A program made the translations under genes and the position numbers. Shown here in pieces: positions 11,195 through 22,815 of a stretch of DNA of 64,000 nucleotides. The DNA lies in NCBI RefSeq assembly GCF_047511655.1, contig NC_133389.1, positions 152,039,973 through 152,103,972 of the forward strand, in the 5' to 3' direction. Numbering within the stretch: the first letter of the stretch is position 1; every line of letters begins with the position of its first letter. Below the pieces are notes generated by a model that saw nothing but the letters and a program-made list of their open reading frames with translations, was not told where the DNA came from and made no database searches. Origin of the DNA: Castor canadensis. Taxonomy: Eukaryota; Chordata; Mammalia; Rodentia; Castoridae.

Positions 11195-12625
11195 AGAGAG
11201 GATGTGGGGAGACTGGCTTTCCCACCCATTGCTGGGGAGAGTAGATGCCACAACATTTTTGGCAAGAGTCAGGCAGAAGAATGAAACAGATCCCTACCTG
11301 TCACCACATACAAAAACTGACTCGAAATGGATCAAAGACCCAAGTGTAGGACCCAAAACTATGAAATTACTGGAAGAAAACATAGGGGAAATGTTTCAGG
11401 AAATTGGTATAGGAAAATATTTTTTGGGTAAATCTCCCAAACACAGGCAACCAAAGTAAAAATAGACAAAGGAGACTATATTGAACAAAGAAGCTTCTGC
11501 ACAGCAAAGGAAATAATCATCAGAGTGAAGAGAACCAGTAAAGTGGGAGAAAGTCTTGCAAGCTGTACATCTAACATGGAATTAACAGCCAGCATATATT
11601 AGGAACAACCCAAGTAATCCAATTAAAAAGTGGGTAGATAATCTGAATAGACTTCTCAAATAAGACATACAAATGACCAAAAAGTATATTAAAATATTCA
11701 GTATCACTAATCACCAGGGAGATGCAAATCAAAAACCACAATGAGATATTGTCTCATCTTAATTAGAATAGGCTATTATCAAAAAGCTAAATAAAATCAT
11801 AAATGCTGGCATGATGTGGAAGAAGAACTCTTACGTACTGTTGACAGGAATGTATGTTCCCTATGACCACTATGGAAAACAGTATGAAGATTCCTTTTAA
11901 AAGCTTAAAACAGGGCTGGCAGAGTGGCTCAAGCAGTAGAGTGCCTGCCTAGCAAGCATGAGACCCTGAGTTCAAGCCCCAATATCACCAAAAAACCCAA
12001 AAAGCTTAAAATAGAACTACCATATGATCCAGTAATCCCATTAATGGGTATTTATCCAAAGGAAATGAAATCGTTACGCCAAAGAGACACCTGTGCTCTC
12101 ATGTTTACTGCAGTACTGTTCACCACTGTTCACAATAGCCAAGATACGATATCATCTAAGGCGATGTGAATGAATGAATGAAGAAAATGTGGCATATATA
12201 CACAGGGAATATTATTCAGTCATAAAAAGAATGAAATTTGCATCAAAGTGGATAGAACTAAAGGATATCATGTTAATCAAGCCAGGCACAGAAAGACAAA
12301 TACCATATGTCTCATTCACTTGTGGAGACTAAAATATCAACCCTATAGAAGAAACTGGAATAGTTTCTGGAGGCTTGTGACTGGAAGGGTAGGGAGGCAT
12401 AGAGGTGAGAAAGAGCTGGATAGGAGGAATTAACACAGTAGGGTAATTATAGTCTACATCTGTCTATGATATATTTCAAAATAACTACAAGAGCACAAAG
12501 TTTCCCAACACACAGAAGCAATTTCTTGAGGACAGAAATCCTTATTTTATCATGATTTGATCATCACACATCGTGCTCCATAAATAGGTATAAATATTAT
12601 ATCTCAAATAAAACAGAATAAGAAA
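11195..12625 (+). pseudogene. L1 ORF2 3' end and 3' UTR relic
   Basis: A 5'-truncated old L1 (L1MA-like). Recognisable coding pieces of ORF2, the endonuclease/reverse transcriptase protein, lie in broken frames: KLLEENIGEMF near 11,370 and ELPYDPVIPLMGIYPKEMKS near 12,010. The C-terminal DNA then continues as gaatattattcagtcataaa, catcaaagtggatagaacta and gccaggcacagaaagacaaa. The 3' UTR runs to about 12,625 (ccataaataggta and aaataaaacagaataag). Frameshifts and stops make it dead. A later ID SINE splits it at 11,911-11,999. Confidence 0.93.
11911..11999 (+). repeat. Full-length ID SINE with TSD, inside L1
   Basis: gggctggcagagtggctcaa, gcagtagagtgcctgcctag, caagcatgagaccctgag, ttcaagccccaatatcacc: a complete tRNA-Ala-like body with A and B boxes. 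The 12-base direct repeat aaaagcttaaaa (11,899-11,910 and 12,000-12,011) is the target duplication. Confidence 0.97.
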
Positions 12626-12762
12626 ATACATGTTAAAACTTAGGAGCCACATGTCAACAGTCTCACTCTGAGAAATCTATCCTACAGAAACAAGAACACC
12701 CAAGCACAATAATATAATAATATGTTATTTCAGCATTAGAAGCTCAGTTTTGTTTAGGTATT

Positions 12763-13224
12763 TGCTATGGCTTCAATGTGTCCCTCAAATTTCATACATT
12801 GGAAACTTGGTCCCCAATGCAGCAGTGTTGATAGATGGGACCTTCTGGAAGTAGCAGGGTCATCTACCCATGGATTAATGGACTCATGGTTTGTCATGAA
12901 GTGGCCTTGTTATAAAAAGGAAGCTGTCTGGCATGCTTGCTCTGACTCACCATGCCTTCCTCCATGTTGTGATGCAACAAAAAGGCCCTTACTAGAAACC
13001 AAGCAGATGCCAGTACCATGCTGTGGATGTGACTGTGAGCTAAATAAACTTCTATTCTTTCTTTTTAACTTTATTTTGGTGGTACTGGAGTTTGAACTCA
13101 GGACTTCATGCTTGCTAGACAGGTGCTCTACCATTTGAACAATGTCTCCAGCCCCAACTTCTATTCTTTAAAAGTTACTCTGTGTGTGTTACTCAGTTAC
13201 AGCAACAGAAAACAGACTAAGACA
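12763..13224 (+). mobile_element. MaLR (MLT/MST-like) solo LTR
   Basis: Starts TGCTATGGCTTCAATGTGTC and ends near aacagactaagaca. Between are typical non-autonomous ERVL-MaLR LTR words: catacattggaaacttggtc, gatgggaccttctgg, atggattaatggactca, cttcctccatgttgtgatgc and the polyadenylation-signal block gagctaaataaacttctatt. No internal retroviral region flanks it, so it is solitary. An ID SINE inserted at 13,061-13,155. Confidence 0.88.
13061..13155 (-). repeat. ID SINE with TSD, inside LTR
   Basis: Antisense ID (ggtactggagtttgaactca, tgcttgctagacaggtgctc) flanked by the perfect 14-base direct repeat aacttctattcttt at 13,047-13,060 and 13,156-13,169. The insertion lies just behind the LTR's AATAAA block. 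Confidence 0.96.
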
Positions 13225-14540
13225 GAACCCATTCTCCAGGAAAGGAGACCAGCTCCAGGAGCAAAGATAAACCTGCATGAGTTTCAAGTGAAGTGGACTT
13301 GAAACACCCCTTTCACCCCCACAGACACAAACACATTCAATTTCTACAACCTTTCACCCCATGTGACTGGGCCCCAGTTTTCTCATCACAAAATGCTTGT
13401 TCCCACACTTGGCCTGCCTGCATGGTAGGTTTTTATGATGTGAAGGCATTTTGCAAACTTCTAAGCATCCTACTAATTTAAGTAACTTGGTTTTGGAAGT
13501 CAGCTTCTGTGTGTGTACTAACCTGTTACCCGAATTCACTCTAGGTCCACATTCTCACCTTTGCCTCCCCAGCTCCGAGGCATCCTACACACAACTGTTA
13601 GCAGCCACCCATCCCAAGCTATGCAGACTACCCCTGCTTTTCCACATGGGGCTCCAGCTAGCACTTCGATTAGCTTCTAACTGAAAACTGATGATGGCTA
13701 TGGGATGCAGCTGCTCTTGCCTTGGATGGGATTTCGCTCAGGTTTTCTGGCTTATGACTCATTACTGAGATATTCCATCCAAATCCATCACATTTCCACA
13801 GAAAAAGTGTAAGAATTCCTCTCCAGGTCTGGTCTTCATATTTATGATCCCACATGCTCAATTAATCTGAGAAGCCTGGAACATTTGCCAGCCTTTTTCC
13901 ATGTAGCCTCACCCTTCTACCAGTAGCCCCCTCCCCACACCTCTATGATGCTCTCCTTTTCCTGACACTAATTCTCTTGCCCACACTTCCCTGTGTTCAC
14001 TTTGTTTGCTTTGCACATTCAGGTTTCTGAAAATACAATTTCCCTTTCTCTGGGCATAGGAAGATTCTTGGCTCTTCTCCAATGGTAGGAATCAGGAAAA
14101 CTTGTTTCCAAACCCACTGTTTCATTATTTTTTTTCCAAATATAGAGATGAATTTTGTTTCGTGTGTGTTTTGTGTACACATATGTGTTTGTAAAAACCC
14201 AGAGATCAGTCACTAGAATAGTAAGTTTGCTGAACCAAACCTAACCCATTTGGTTGTAACAAAAAGTTGTTTTCTCCTGGGAGTGGCTTAGAGGCTTGGA
14301 CAGAGAAACAGCACATGTGGGACCAAGTAGAGGTGACAGAGAACCCCAAGGAGACCTGCAAGGCATGCTGCGGATGGCCCAGGGTTAAAAGGAAGTTGGG
14401 TCGTGTAGCAGGGTACTCCCAGGTTGCCATCTGGCATCTGTGTCTGGGACCTCAGGACTCCTCTCCTCAGGTGCCCTGACCCCACCTGGCTTCACAGTCC
14501 CTCCGCATCTGAGGCAGAGGACCTACAAAGAAATGTCCAG
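13225..14540. other. No gene seen
   Basis: About 1.3 kb of unique-looking sequence. Open frames of 60-77 codons on both strands overlap each other and show no domain. No repeat recognised. Confidence 0.4.
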
Positions 14541-14544
14541 ATAG

Positions 14545-14725
14545 CACCTGGGTTATCAGCACCCCTGGCTTTGAATTTTGACACTGCTCCTTCCTAGCAG
14601 TGTGATCTCAGGTAAGTCACCTGCCTGGGCCTCAGTGGCCTCATCTGTGAAGAGGGAATGATAACGCCCACAAGGGTCAATAAGAGCAAACGCATATGGA
14701 AGCCCCACTTGAATGTGGGCCTCTG
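14545..14725 (+). repeat. MIR
   Basis: Sense MIR: acctgggttatcagcacccc, ttcctagcagtgtgatctca, ggtaagtcacctgcctgg, gcctcagtggcctcatctgt, gaagagggaatgataacgcc. Diverged but collinear. Confidence 0.85.
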
Positions 14726-15500
14726 CTGCAAGGACCTGCCAAGAAAGGGCTTGCAATGGAATAAGAGACACTTATCCTGTCCCCAGGGAGAAAATTAGTG
14801 TCATTAAGGGGGAAAGAAAGATGCCCTGCATTAATAGGTTTTAACTATAGCCCTAGATACAATAAGGATTAGCTGGGTGACACAATCCTGTCCTCTAGCA
14901 AATTTGCTTCAATTTTGGTAAATTTCAGGCTAACACTCTGAGGCTCGATCTCTTTCTTTCTTTATTGAGAGTCATTTGTCACTTGGTGTGCATATAGCTG
15001 AACCATTTGTCTCTGACCATATTATAAGTAAGGCCTAGGTTGATGCAGTGTCCTCAACAACGGCCCTTATGTTACTAAGGAGTTACATGACACCTGGAAA
15101 GGAGGCCATGGCCCTAATCCAGGTTCTAACACACTTTGTGTGACCACAGACTGGCCAGTGCCTCCTCTTAGGAAGTAAGATACAAAGTGAGAGGTGGGCA
15201 TCAGAAACTGTCTATGGCTTCTTCCATCTCAGTAGCCCAGTGAATCTGGCCCTAAGTGGGAGGCCTGGGCCCTGTCTCTCAGTGCTGATCTCCTCTCCAG
15301 GCCTGAGCCTTCCTAAGGAGTCTGAGAATTAACTGCTCTGAGTTCTGAAGAGAGTACCAAGGACCATCACCACAAGAGGAAGCCACTACAAGTTGGGCTA
15401 ACTTTCTGGGAACTCTGTTGCTGGACAGCAAAGCAAGTTCTGGAAGTGGTGGAGGGTGGTGATTGTCCACTCCCTACCCAAATCTTGCCCAGTGGTCTCC
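14726..15500. other. No gene seen
   Basis: Unique-looking. A 63-codon minus frame at 15,279-15,470 has no domain. Faint MIR-like words at 15,110-15,175 are too weak to annotate. Confidence 0.4.
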
Positions 15501-15507
15501 TCATCTA

Positions 15508-15850
15508 TAGATGGCCCCCAACTCACAATGGTTGGTCTTAGGATTTTTCAACTTTATAATGGTGCAAAAGCTATATGTGTGCAGTAGAAACCATACTTTG
15601 AATTTGGACCTTTTCCTGGGCTAGCGAAATGCAATAAGTCCCCTCTCATGATGCTGGGTACATATCAAGCTGCAACTTTCATTCAGCCACACATGGCCAT
15701 GAGGGGAACAACTGATACTCTCCAAGTGCTACGTTACTGAGCTATACCGTTCAGTACATTGGTATGCTCAGTGCTTTTCAACTTACAATATTTTCAAGTT
15801 ACAATGGGTTTCTAGGGATATGACTCCATCATTAGTCAAGGAACATCTGT
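15508..15850. mobile_element. Tigger-like (Tc1/mariner) non-autonomous element
   Basis: The left end tagatggcccccaactcacaatgg and the inverted right end (…actccatcattagtcaagg, aacatctgt) form diverged terminal inverted repeats of about 25 bases. Inside are ggtcttaggatttttcaact, ggtgcaaaagctatatgtgt, gcagtagaaaccatactttg and, near the right, tttcaacttacaatattttc. This is a short deletion derivative with no transposase. A second copy of the same type lies at 43,394-44,142. Confidence 0.8.
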
Positions 15851-15854
15851 GCTC

Positions 15855-17500
15855 CACAAGAGGAATGAATCTTGGTGGCTCTAGGTGGACAAAACTTCTC
15901 CCTACACACTACAGTTCCTCATTGTCAAAAGCTGACTTTTGTGGATATGCCCCAAGGGCAAGGTGATCATGTATTCTTGAGAGAAAGAAATACTTCGACC
16001 CTGCTTTCCAGAGGGATAAGTTGGCCAGGACTATTGTTGTGCTCCTGCTGGCTCCATTATCACCAGGGACAATGAGGTCAAGTTACAAGGGGGTCCATAT
16101 GTTGCGCTGAAATTAGCCACAAGCCTTACTGCAGCCCATTCCCAGGAGAAAGAAATGGTCAGAGCCCATGGTGAGCATGCGACATCAGCCAGGTTGGGAG
16201 CAGGAGCAAGTGGGAGACAGACATGCATCCCCCTCCCTTTTAGAACCACAAAACCACTCCAGCAAAGCTGATAGCAGTTGTGACAAGAAAATGAGCAGAA
16301 CACAGCGTGTTCATGCAGCACAAGGCGAGAGGGAGAAGACACTTTGACTCCGTTGTGTGCTGACAGCTAAACTACCCTGTCCCACCACTCCACAGCTGGT
16401 CCCACGACCTGGGTCTCTGTCCATGGCCCCTTCCCTTCAATAGTCTGCATTGTTCTTGGAATCTCTTCCTTTTGTTTTTCCGTCCATTTATACCTCGGCT
16501 CATTTGTTTTCCATTCTTGGGAGCAGTTCATCTGCTCTTGGGCCTCACAGTGTCTTTCTCCCCTTGATTCCTAAACAAGATGCTTGGACAGATCCATTGT
16601 CTTAACAGTGGCCAACTCACAGTATTTAGTAAAAGTTGTGTTTAAAAAAAATCCCCAATGGGGATTCCAGTTTTTAGCCATGGTAACTTCTGAGAAGTTT
16701 GGTAGTACTGCTGCTGCTGCATGGCTTATCCTTTGTCCTCTTGTCTTCGTTCTGATTTCAAGGTAAAGGAATTCAAGTACCACAGAGAAATCTGAGGAAA
16801 TTCCCATGATGCCAAATAAGGAGCTCCCTCTGCCATCCTGGGACATTGTAAAATTATTGATATTGTAAAAATATTGATAGCATGAAGGAGAAATGGTATG
16901 GGTCCTCCTTTCCACTCTTCTATGGAAGAGAAATGGATCAAAGGGACGAGAGAAAAAGCCAATGAGGTCAGGGCAGTTTGGGCCCAGGCAGGCCCATAAT
17001 CAGGAGAGGCAGAAACTCTCAAAAAAGTATATTGCAAAGACTTGGCCTAGAACTTCCAGAAAGGGCCCTAATTGCCCATCATCTTGGCTATGCCCTCTCA
17101 GGCTTTGCTCAGGGAGCGCCAGAGAAATTACTGTTGCTGGTATCATTATGGCAGCAATTATCCCAGTTATTAATACACCACTAATGTGGGAGGTGAAGGT
17201 GTGTCCAGCCCCCCTGGGCTCCTGAGCTGCAGGTTTTCATTTCCTAACAGCACAGGAGGCCTCTTAGTGAGCCACCAAATTGTAAAAATAACTAATAGCA
17301 TCTCTTGACTCCCACAGAGACTTACACAGAAAAGCCACTGAAGAAACAGTTTAAGATTATGAAGGGCTGGATCTCCTTTTGACCAGGAATAAAATGAAAT
17401 AAACCCAGGAAGTAAAGGAAATATGCAGCTCAAAGGGGGATTATTCTTTTCCTAAAAACTGTGTAACAGGTAAGTATTTCCAAGCAAAGCTTTAGGGCAG
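15855..17500. other. No gene seen
   Basis: About 1.6 kb without a recognisable repeat. Open frames up to 114 codons (minus, 16,571-16,915; plus, 16,893-17,225; minus, 16,726-17,037) overlap on both strands with no domain. No splice-site-bounded exon is convincing. Confidence 0.4.
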
Positions 17501-18597
17501 CATAGAAAGTCCCAGACTCTTCACCATCCACAGAAGGCTTGAGCTGCATGAGGAGCATGTCTGTGTGTGTATGCAACACACACACCCTTGAACATGACCG
17601 CTGTATGGTGAATGAGCAATGTAGCAGAGCAATGGTGAGGAAACACCACAGGCCCCACTACTGGAGGGAGGCGTCTCATTGAGCCGGACTGTACAAAGGT
17701 AACTCTTTCAACATGGCGGACACTCAACACTCTTGGCAGAAACACTTGGCACTGGCAGGAAATCTCAGCGGGGCAGCTTGTTTCCGTTCATCAAACACCA
17801 GTAGCTTTCACCGAGAGCAGCAGAAAATGGGAGAAAAATGTCTGATCGCATTCAGGCTGTGTGTCAGCACTTTTCTGAGGCAGTTAGCTGACTCCTAGCT
17901 TTGAAGAAAAGGTTGTTACTCTCTCCTTCTGCCCCACAAGAGCAGCCAAGAAAACAGTTGGCAAGGGCTTATCTGCAACCCAGATGCCCTCTGATACTCC
18001 TGGAGCCACCTGAAAGGATCAGTTATTGAGAACTAGAAAGCAGTGAGAGTTCACCCTCTTCCTGCTCAACACAGGGCTCTCTGTTATACCGGAAAAAATT
18101 GCTTGGGTTTCTCTTGTGACTTCTCTGTAGTCATCCTCACCTGTCCATTTCACTCTAGGACCCACCAGAAGCTGGATGAGGAGTAGGCAGCAGAATGGAG
18201 ACCCCACGCATCAAGATAGTGTGCTTGTACCTATTCAGTCATGAGGATCTGTGACTTACCAATCCAGGAGGCAGCTGAGGATGCCCCCAGATCAACCAAG
18301 TATTGTTCTTATAACCAAAAGTTCATAACTGATCTCTCAAGGAAGACCCAGGAAGGAGAACAGAGCTACCCTTGACTCCTTCTTCACACCATGGTTTCCT
18401 ACCCATACTAGAGAAGGGAGTGGCTATTTTCAAGACAGAGTTTGTGTGTCACTTCTATAGGTCCGCCTCCTACATACAGAAGTTCAAAAGAACTTTGAAG
18501 AGTAAGAAGCTCCACACTATCCAGAATGCTGCTTTGGAAAGTCAGATCTTAAGAAAAGTGAATGAAGCAGACTGCCAATAAAGACAACCTTCAAAAA
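17501..18597. other. Repeat-free stretch, candidate conserved noncoding DNA
   Basis: No transposon relic is visible. 17,640-17,880 has several CpGs and balanced composition, unusual against its neighbours. I cannot tell whether it is conserved. Confidence 0.3.
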
Positions 18598-18600
18598 TAC

Positions 18601-19115
18601 AGTAGTCCCCACTTTTCTGCCATTTCATTTCCCATGGTTTCAGCTGCCCACAGTCAACAACAGCCTAGACATACTAAATAGAAATTTCCAGAAATAAACA
18701 ATTCATAAGTTTTAAGTTGTGCACTACTCTGAGTAGCATGATGAAATCTTATGCTGCCCTGCTGCATCCCACCTGAAACATGTATCATCCCTTTGTCCCA
18801 TGTGTCCACACTTGCATATTCATTAGTCACTTAATAGCTGTCTCTGTGGTAACACAGAGCTTGTGTTCAAATAACCCTTAGTTTACTTTAGAATGTCCCC
18901 AAAACATAAGAATAGTGATGCAAAAAGGCAACAAGGCATAAAACAGGGAAGGACAGATGAACTCTGGTGCTATATGACAATGTTGCAGGGTGTATGTAAA
19001 CAAACAAACAACATCAACAACAACAAAAACCCTACAGTATATATAGGGATCCATATTGTCTGTGGTTTCAGGCCATCCCTGAGTGACTTGGACTGTGTAT
19101 ACTTGTATGCATCCT
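18601..19115 (+). mobile_element. Tigger DNA transposon, internally deleted
   Basis: The left end reads tacagtagtccccacttttc, then cccatggtttcagctgccca, atagaaatttccagaaataa, acaattcataagttttaagt and gtcacttaatagctgtctc, which is the Tigger 5' region in order. At 18,893 the transposase start is still visible as MSPKHKNSDA, near the usual MAPKRKSSDA. The coding part is then lost and the right end resumes at about 19,035 (acagtatatatagggatcca, gtctgtggtttcaggccatc). Tigger transposases cut and paste at TA. This copy cannot encode one. Confidence 0.9.
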
Positions 19116-19204
19116 GAAGTCAAGAGTAAGTACATGGAAGTCAAGACAAGTAATTTGAGATGGTGGCAGAAGAAAACACTAGTTTTGTTTTATGGCTTCT
19201 TTGT

Positions 19205-19578
19205 TTGTTTTATACCTTTTACTTTTTTATTGAGGTAGAATATATACATTCAAGTACACAACACGTACACAGAAGCCAGATGAATTTTTACAGCTGCATC
19301 CACATGCCCCCACCACCCAGATCAAGCTATATATAACACAGTGCCAGCAGCCTATTATGTCCTGTGCCCCCTTTCCAACTTAATCCCACACAAGTAACTA
19401 CCCTTTTGTTGCCATATGTTAATTTTGCCTGTCCTAGGACTCCATGTAAACGGATCACAGAGTCCTCTTCTGCCTGGCTTCTTTCACTCAACATTTGGCC
19501 CGTGACACTAGTAACTCAGGTTGTCCAAGGAAGAGTAGTTCAAACTGTTTCCTTGTTGGGTTGTTTTCCATAGTATGA
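19205..19578 (-). mobile_element. Old L1/HAL1 3' fragment
   Basis: tttattgaggtagaatatat, ccacatgcccccaccaccca, ctgcctggcttctttcactc, aacatttggcccgtgaca and gttgttttccatagtatgaa are the antisense 3' part of an old L1-type element. Non-coding. Confidence 0.75.
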
Positions 19579-21170
19579 AAACCCTTGCTTTGCTTTGGTC
19601 CCTTCTGGCATAAGTGAGAGAGAGCAAGAGCGACCTGCATGGGCTGCCTCTGCTTGGCCTAAGAAGAGAAAAATAAAAAGGGAGGAGGCACTGAAGAGTC
19701 CTCAGGAGGAAGGCCAGAGCAGCTCTGCTGTCTTGGACAATTTGCTCCGCTTTTGGCTAAGCATCAGCCCAGGCTCCCTCCCAACACCCCTGCCCCACCC
19801 ACCCACAAGACTGCTGTCTGTTCCTAGACTTAGGACCCCCACCCACCCACCCACTTTGGCCTTGCCAAATCCAGCTCCCTAAGGACAGAGGGAGCCCAGA
19901 GCTCTCAAGGCTGTCCCACCAGCCAGTGTGAGGAGAGGCCCTGTCTTTTCCTGGGGCCTCTGGCTCACTAGCCAAACCAGTCGAGCATGACAGCAGCCTG
20001 CCCATTGATGCCGAGTACCAGCCCCAAGCATCTGTTTCTGTTTCTGTCCTACTTCCCGTGGGTGGTGGGGTTGCCCACTCCACTCCTCTCCACTTCTCCC
20101 TCCTAATCACAATCATTTGTTTTAACAGGACTGCAAGTGACTGTGACTGAAAAAGTCAGGCGGCACCCGCACAAAGCCAACAGGCCCCAGCCTTTGCCAC
20201 ATCCCCTGGTTGCCCTACAGTGAAATTACAGCAGCCCGCTCTGCCATTATCCCTTTTCCTGCTTGTTTTGCAGGGCCCCTGGTTACTTTTAGAATGGTCC
20301 CACAGCCTGATGTGGTTTCCAAATAGCTGCCCACCCCTCCTCTGATTTTTAAAGACAAATGACAGGACCTGGTTTACCCACACTTAGGGCCTGAAAGGTC
20401 TGCAGACCAAAGGATCAGCCGCTTTGGGAAGGAGACAGTGCTTGCTCTGGGTATGGGCTTTCTGAACGAGTTCTGATCTTCATAAAATCCAAAAGGGGCT
20501 TGTGAAGGAAAAAGCAAAAGGAACTGATTGCTGAGGCTGAGGAGCCATCCATGACCCACCACTACCCACTCTACCTGTCCTTCCCCACTCCACCCTCCAC
20601 CCAAACTCCCACCCAATGCCAAGTTACCAGACTGGCACCCTTGTCACTGTCATGTACTGAGTCTGATCCCAGACTTCCAGTCTCTCTCCCTCAATTCTCT
20701 ACCCATGACCTCCCCCCACAACATACACATTTTGCCCATAAAGCCAAAGCTTACCCTTGGTTTCAATCTTCCCACTCATGCAGAAGCAGGATCGCTGCTG
20801 GTGAGTCACAGTGCAAGGTCAAGAATGACTGAGTGTGGAATGTTTGCCTCACTTGGATTCATAGGACCAGAGCCTGCCCTAATAGCTCTAGTGCTTACTA
20901 TTCACTTGAGCTTGGGCCCAGACCCTGCTGAAACTGGGAAATGAGGTTACAGATACCCTCCCCACCAGCCTTCTTCATAAAACTGTAACACATCTTTGTT
21001 GCGATGGAATCAAATAATCCCAGCCATGAGGGTTTGGGGTGCGAGCGAATGGCAGTGAATCTATACCAGCCTCAAATGACTGCTTCTCTGTGTACCACTT
21101 CCAAAGTGCTTCTCCCTATCCAAGAACACTCTAACTTTCCAGGAATAATAACCAAATTCCCAGGTATCAG
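19579..21170. other. No gene seen
   Basis: About 1.6 kb, C-rich in parts (imperfect CCCA run at 19,835-19,853). Overlapping open frames of 60-119 codons on both strands, none with a domain. No repeat recognised. Confidence 0.4.
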
Positions 21171-21174
21171 ACCC

Positions 21175-21385
21175 TTAGTGTATGCCGGGCAATGTGCCAC
21201 GAAGTTACATCCTCATCTCATTTAATCCCCATAAAAATGATTTGAGGTGGGTATTATAAATCTCATTGTAATGTAGGAAGAAAGTGAAGCTCAGAGAGGC
21301 TAAGCAACTTGCCAAAGGTCACACAGGTAGGACCTGGGGGAGCTAAGATTTAACCTCAAAGCAACATCTCTTAATCACCAGGTTA
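21175..21385 (-). repeat. MIR
   Basis: Antisense MIR: tcatctcatttaatccccat, gatttgaggtgggtattata, agctcagagaggctaagcaa, cttgccaaaggtcacacagg. Well preserved. Confidence 0.92.
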
Positions 21386-21685
21386 TGCTGCATTGGTCCC
21401 CTCCCAAAATTCATATGTTGAAACTCTAACCCTCAGTGCCTGAGAATGTGACTGTATTTGAAGACAGGGCCTTAAAAGAGGCAAATGTGTTGAGAAGTTG
21501 TTAGAGTAGGCCCTAATCCAATCGCACTGCACCCTTATAAGAAGTGGAAGAGACAGGCATGTGCACATAATGAGAAACAATGGGTGAAGACGGCCATCCC
21601 GAGCTGTGAGGAGATAAACTTCTGTTGTTTGAGCAGCCAGCCCATCTGTGCTACTCTGCTATGGCAGCCCAACATAACTAACATA
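21386..21685 (+). mobile_element. MLT1-like MaLR solo LTR
   Basis: ccctcccaaaattcatatgt, tgaaactctaaccctcagtg, cctgagaatgtgactgtatt, ggccctaatccaatcg, cacccttataagaagtgg, then agataaacttctgttgtttg and tatggcagcccaacataact. This is the order of ERVL-MaLR LTRs. Internal deletions shorten it. Confidence 0.85.
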
Positions 21686-22340
21686 CCTGCCTCCTGCCTT
21701 CTCTGGACAATAGCCCCGACCTTAGTCACTTCGATAGCTGGCCCCTCAGGCTGACCAGAACTGGAGGAATAGAGCCAGTATTGTCACCCAGCCCTAATGT
21801 TCTGAGTCACCTTCCACCACAACATCCCTGGGGCACGCCCTCCCCTTGTCACATCCCTGCCCAGTACTGGAGTCTCCTCTGTGTCCCCCCAAAGAAAGAG
21901 GATACTCTTTTCCAGCCAACAGGAAATACATAGGCCCATGGCCACTTGGGAACAGCAGTTTGACCTGTGCTGAGATAAGCAGTCCCTTTATGCAGAGCAG
22001 ACATAGAAAGTTCTAGAACAGAGTGGAATAAGAGGCTGTCCTGGCAGGGCTACCCCGGGAAGGGCAAGTACAGAGGAGGTTTCCTTGGCTCATGGGATGC
22101 AGGGTTGGCTCTGAGGGGCAACAGGCTTCCAATCTTCTGTGCCACCCTCTTTTCTGCCTCATCAGTCACCTCTGACTTCCTCCCTTCCCTTCCCCACATA
22201 GCATTAGACTAAGGCGCTCCTGGAACTCAGTAGCTCAGGGCAGCCATGGCAAGAGCCAGCCTTATGTCCCTACTCAGATCCAAGAGCAGCACAGACAATA
22301 ATGTCAAGATGTTCCTCTCCTGTCACCCCAAGACCCTGTT
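21686..22340. other. No gene seen
   Basis: Unique-looking, moderately GC-rich. No repeat or coding signal recognised. Confidence 0.4.
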
Positions 22341-22344
22341 CCAG

Positions 22345-22557
22345 GCCACTTGTTTCCTATTGCTGTTGCAACAAACTGCCACTATTCTGCTGCCCCACAG
22401 ACCTTGGCTAGTGGTTCCTTCCTCCACCTTCCAAGCCAGCAATGACTGGTCTGGTGTTTTTTATCTTGTGTCAATCTGACCTGGACCCTCTGCCTCTCTC
22501 TTTCACTTACAGATTGCAATCCCTTGTGGCTTCCTTACAGCATTCAGGATTATTTAC

Positions 22558-22588
<31 letters not shown>

Positions 22589-22815
22589 GAGACAAGGTCT
22601 CACAGTTCAGCACAGCACAGGCTAATTTGGAACTCACAATGCAGCCCAGGCTGGCCTGGAAATTCTAATCCTCTTGCCTCCACCTTCCTGGGATCACAAA
22701 CGTGTGCCACCACTCCCAGCTAGTAGAATTATCTCTTTAAAAGTAAAGTCAGCCCATAGGAACTTAGGGTCTGAACATTTTTAAAAGACTCTTATTCCAC
22801 CTGTATTACCCTGGA
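22345..22815 (+). mobile_element. Ancient mammalian interspersed repeat, split by SINE
   Basis: gtttcctattgctgttgcaa, caaactgccac, ggttccttcctccaccttcc, aagccagcaatgactgg and tctctttcacttac on the left, then after the SINE ggaacttagggtctgaacat and cttattccacctg on the right. These words belong to a common old mammalian repeat whose exact name I do not recall. Collinearity across the SINE supports one element. Confidence 0.65.
22562..22722 (-). repeat. B1-like SINE with 28-base T tail
   Basis: A 27-28-base T run, gagacaaggtctcacagttc, gcagcccaggctggcctgga, ctgggatcacaaacgtgtgc, caccactcccagc: an antisense B1 with a long, nearly pure tail, suggesting a fairly young insertion. Confidence 0.9.

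Noticed and set aside
16571-17225. Cluster of 100-114-codon frames on both strands
   Set aside because: They overlap one another, none has a domain, and the underlying DNA has no exon boundary signals that agree with them.
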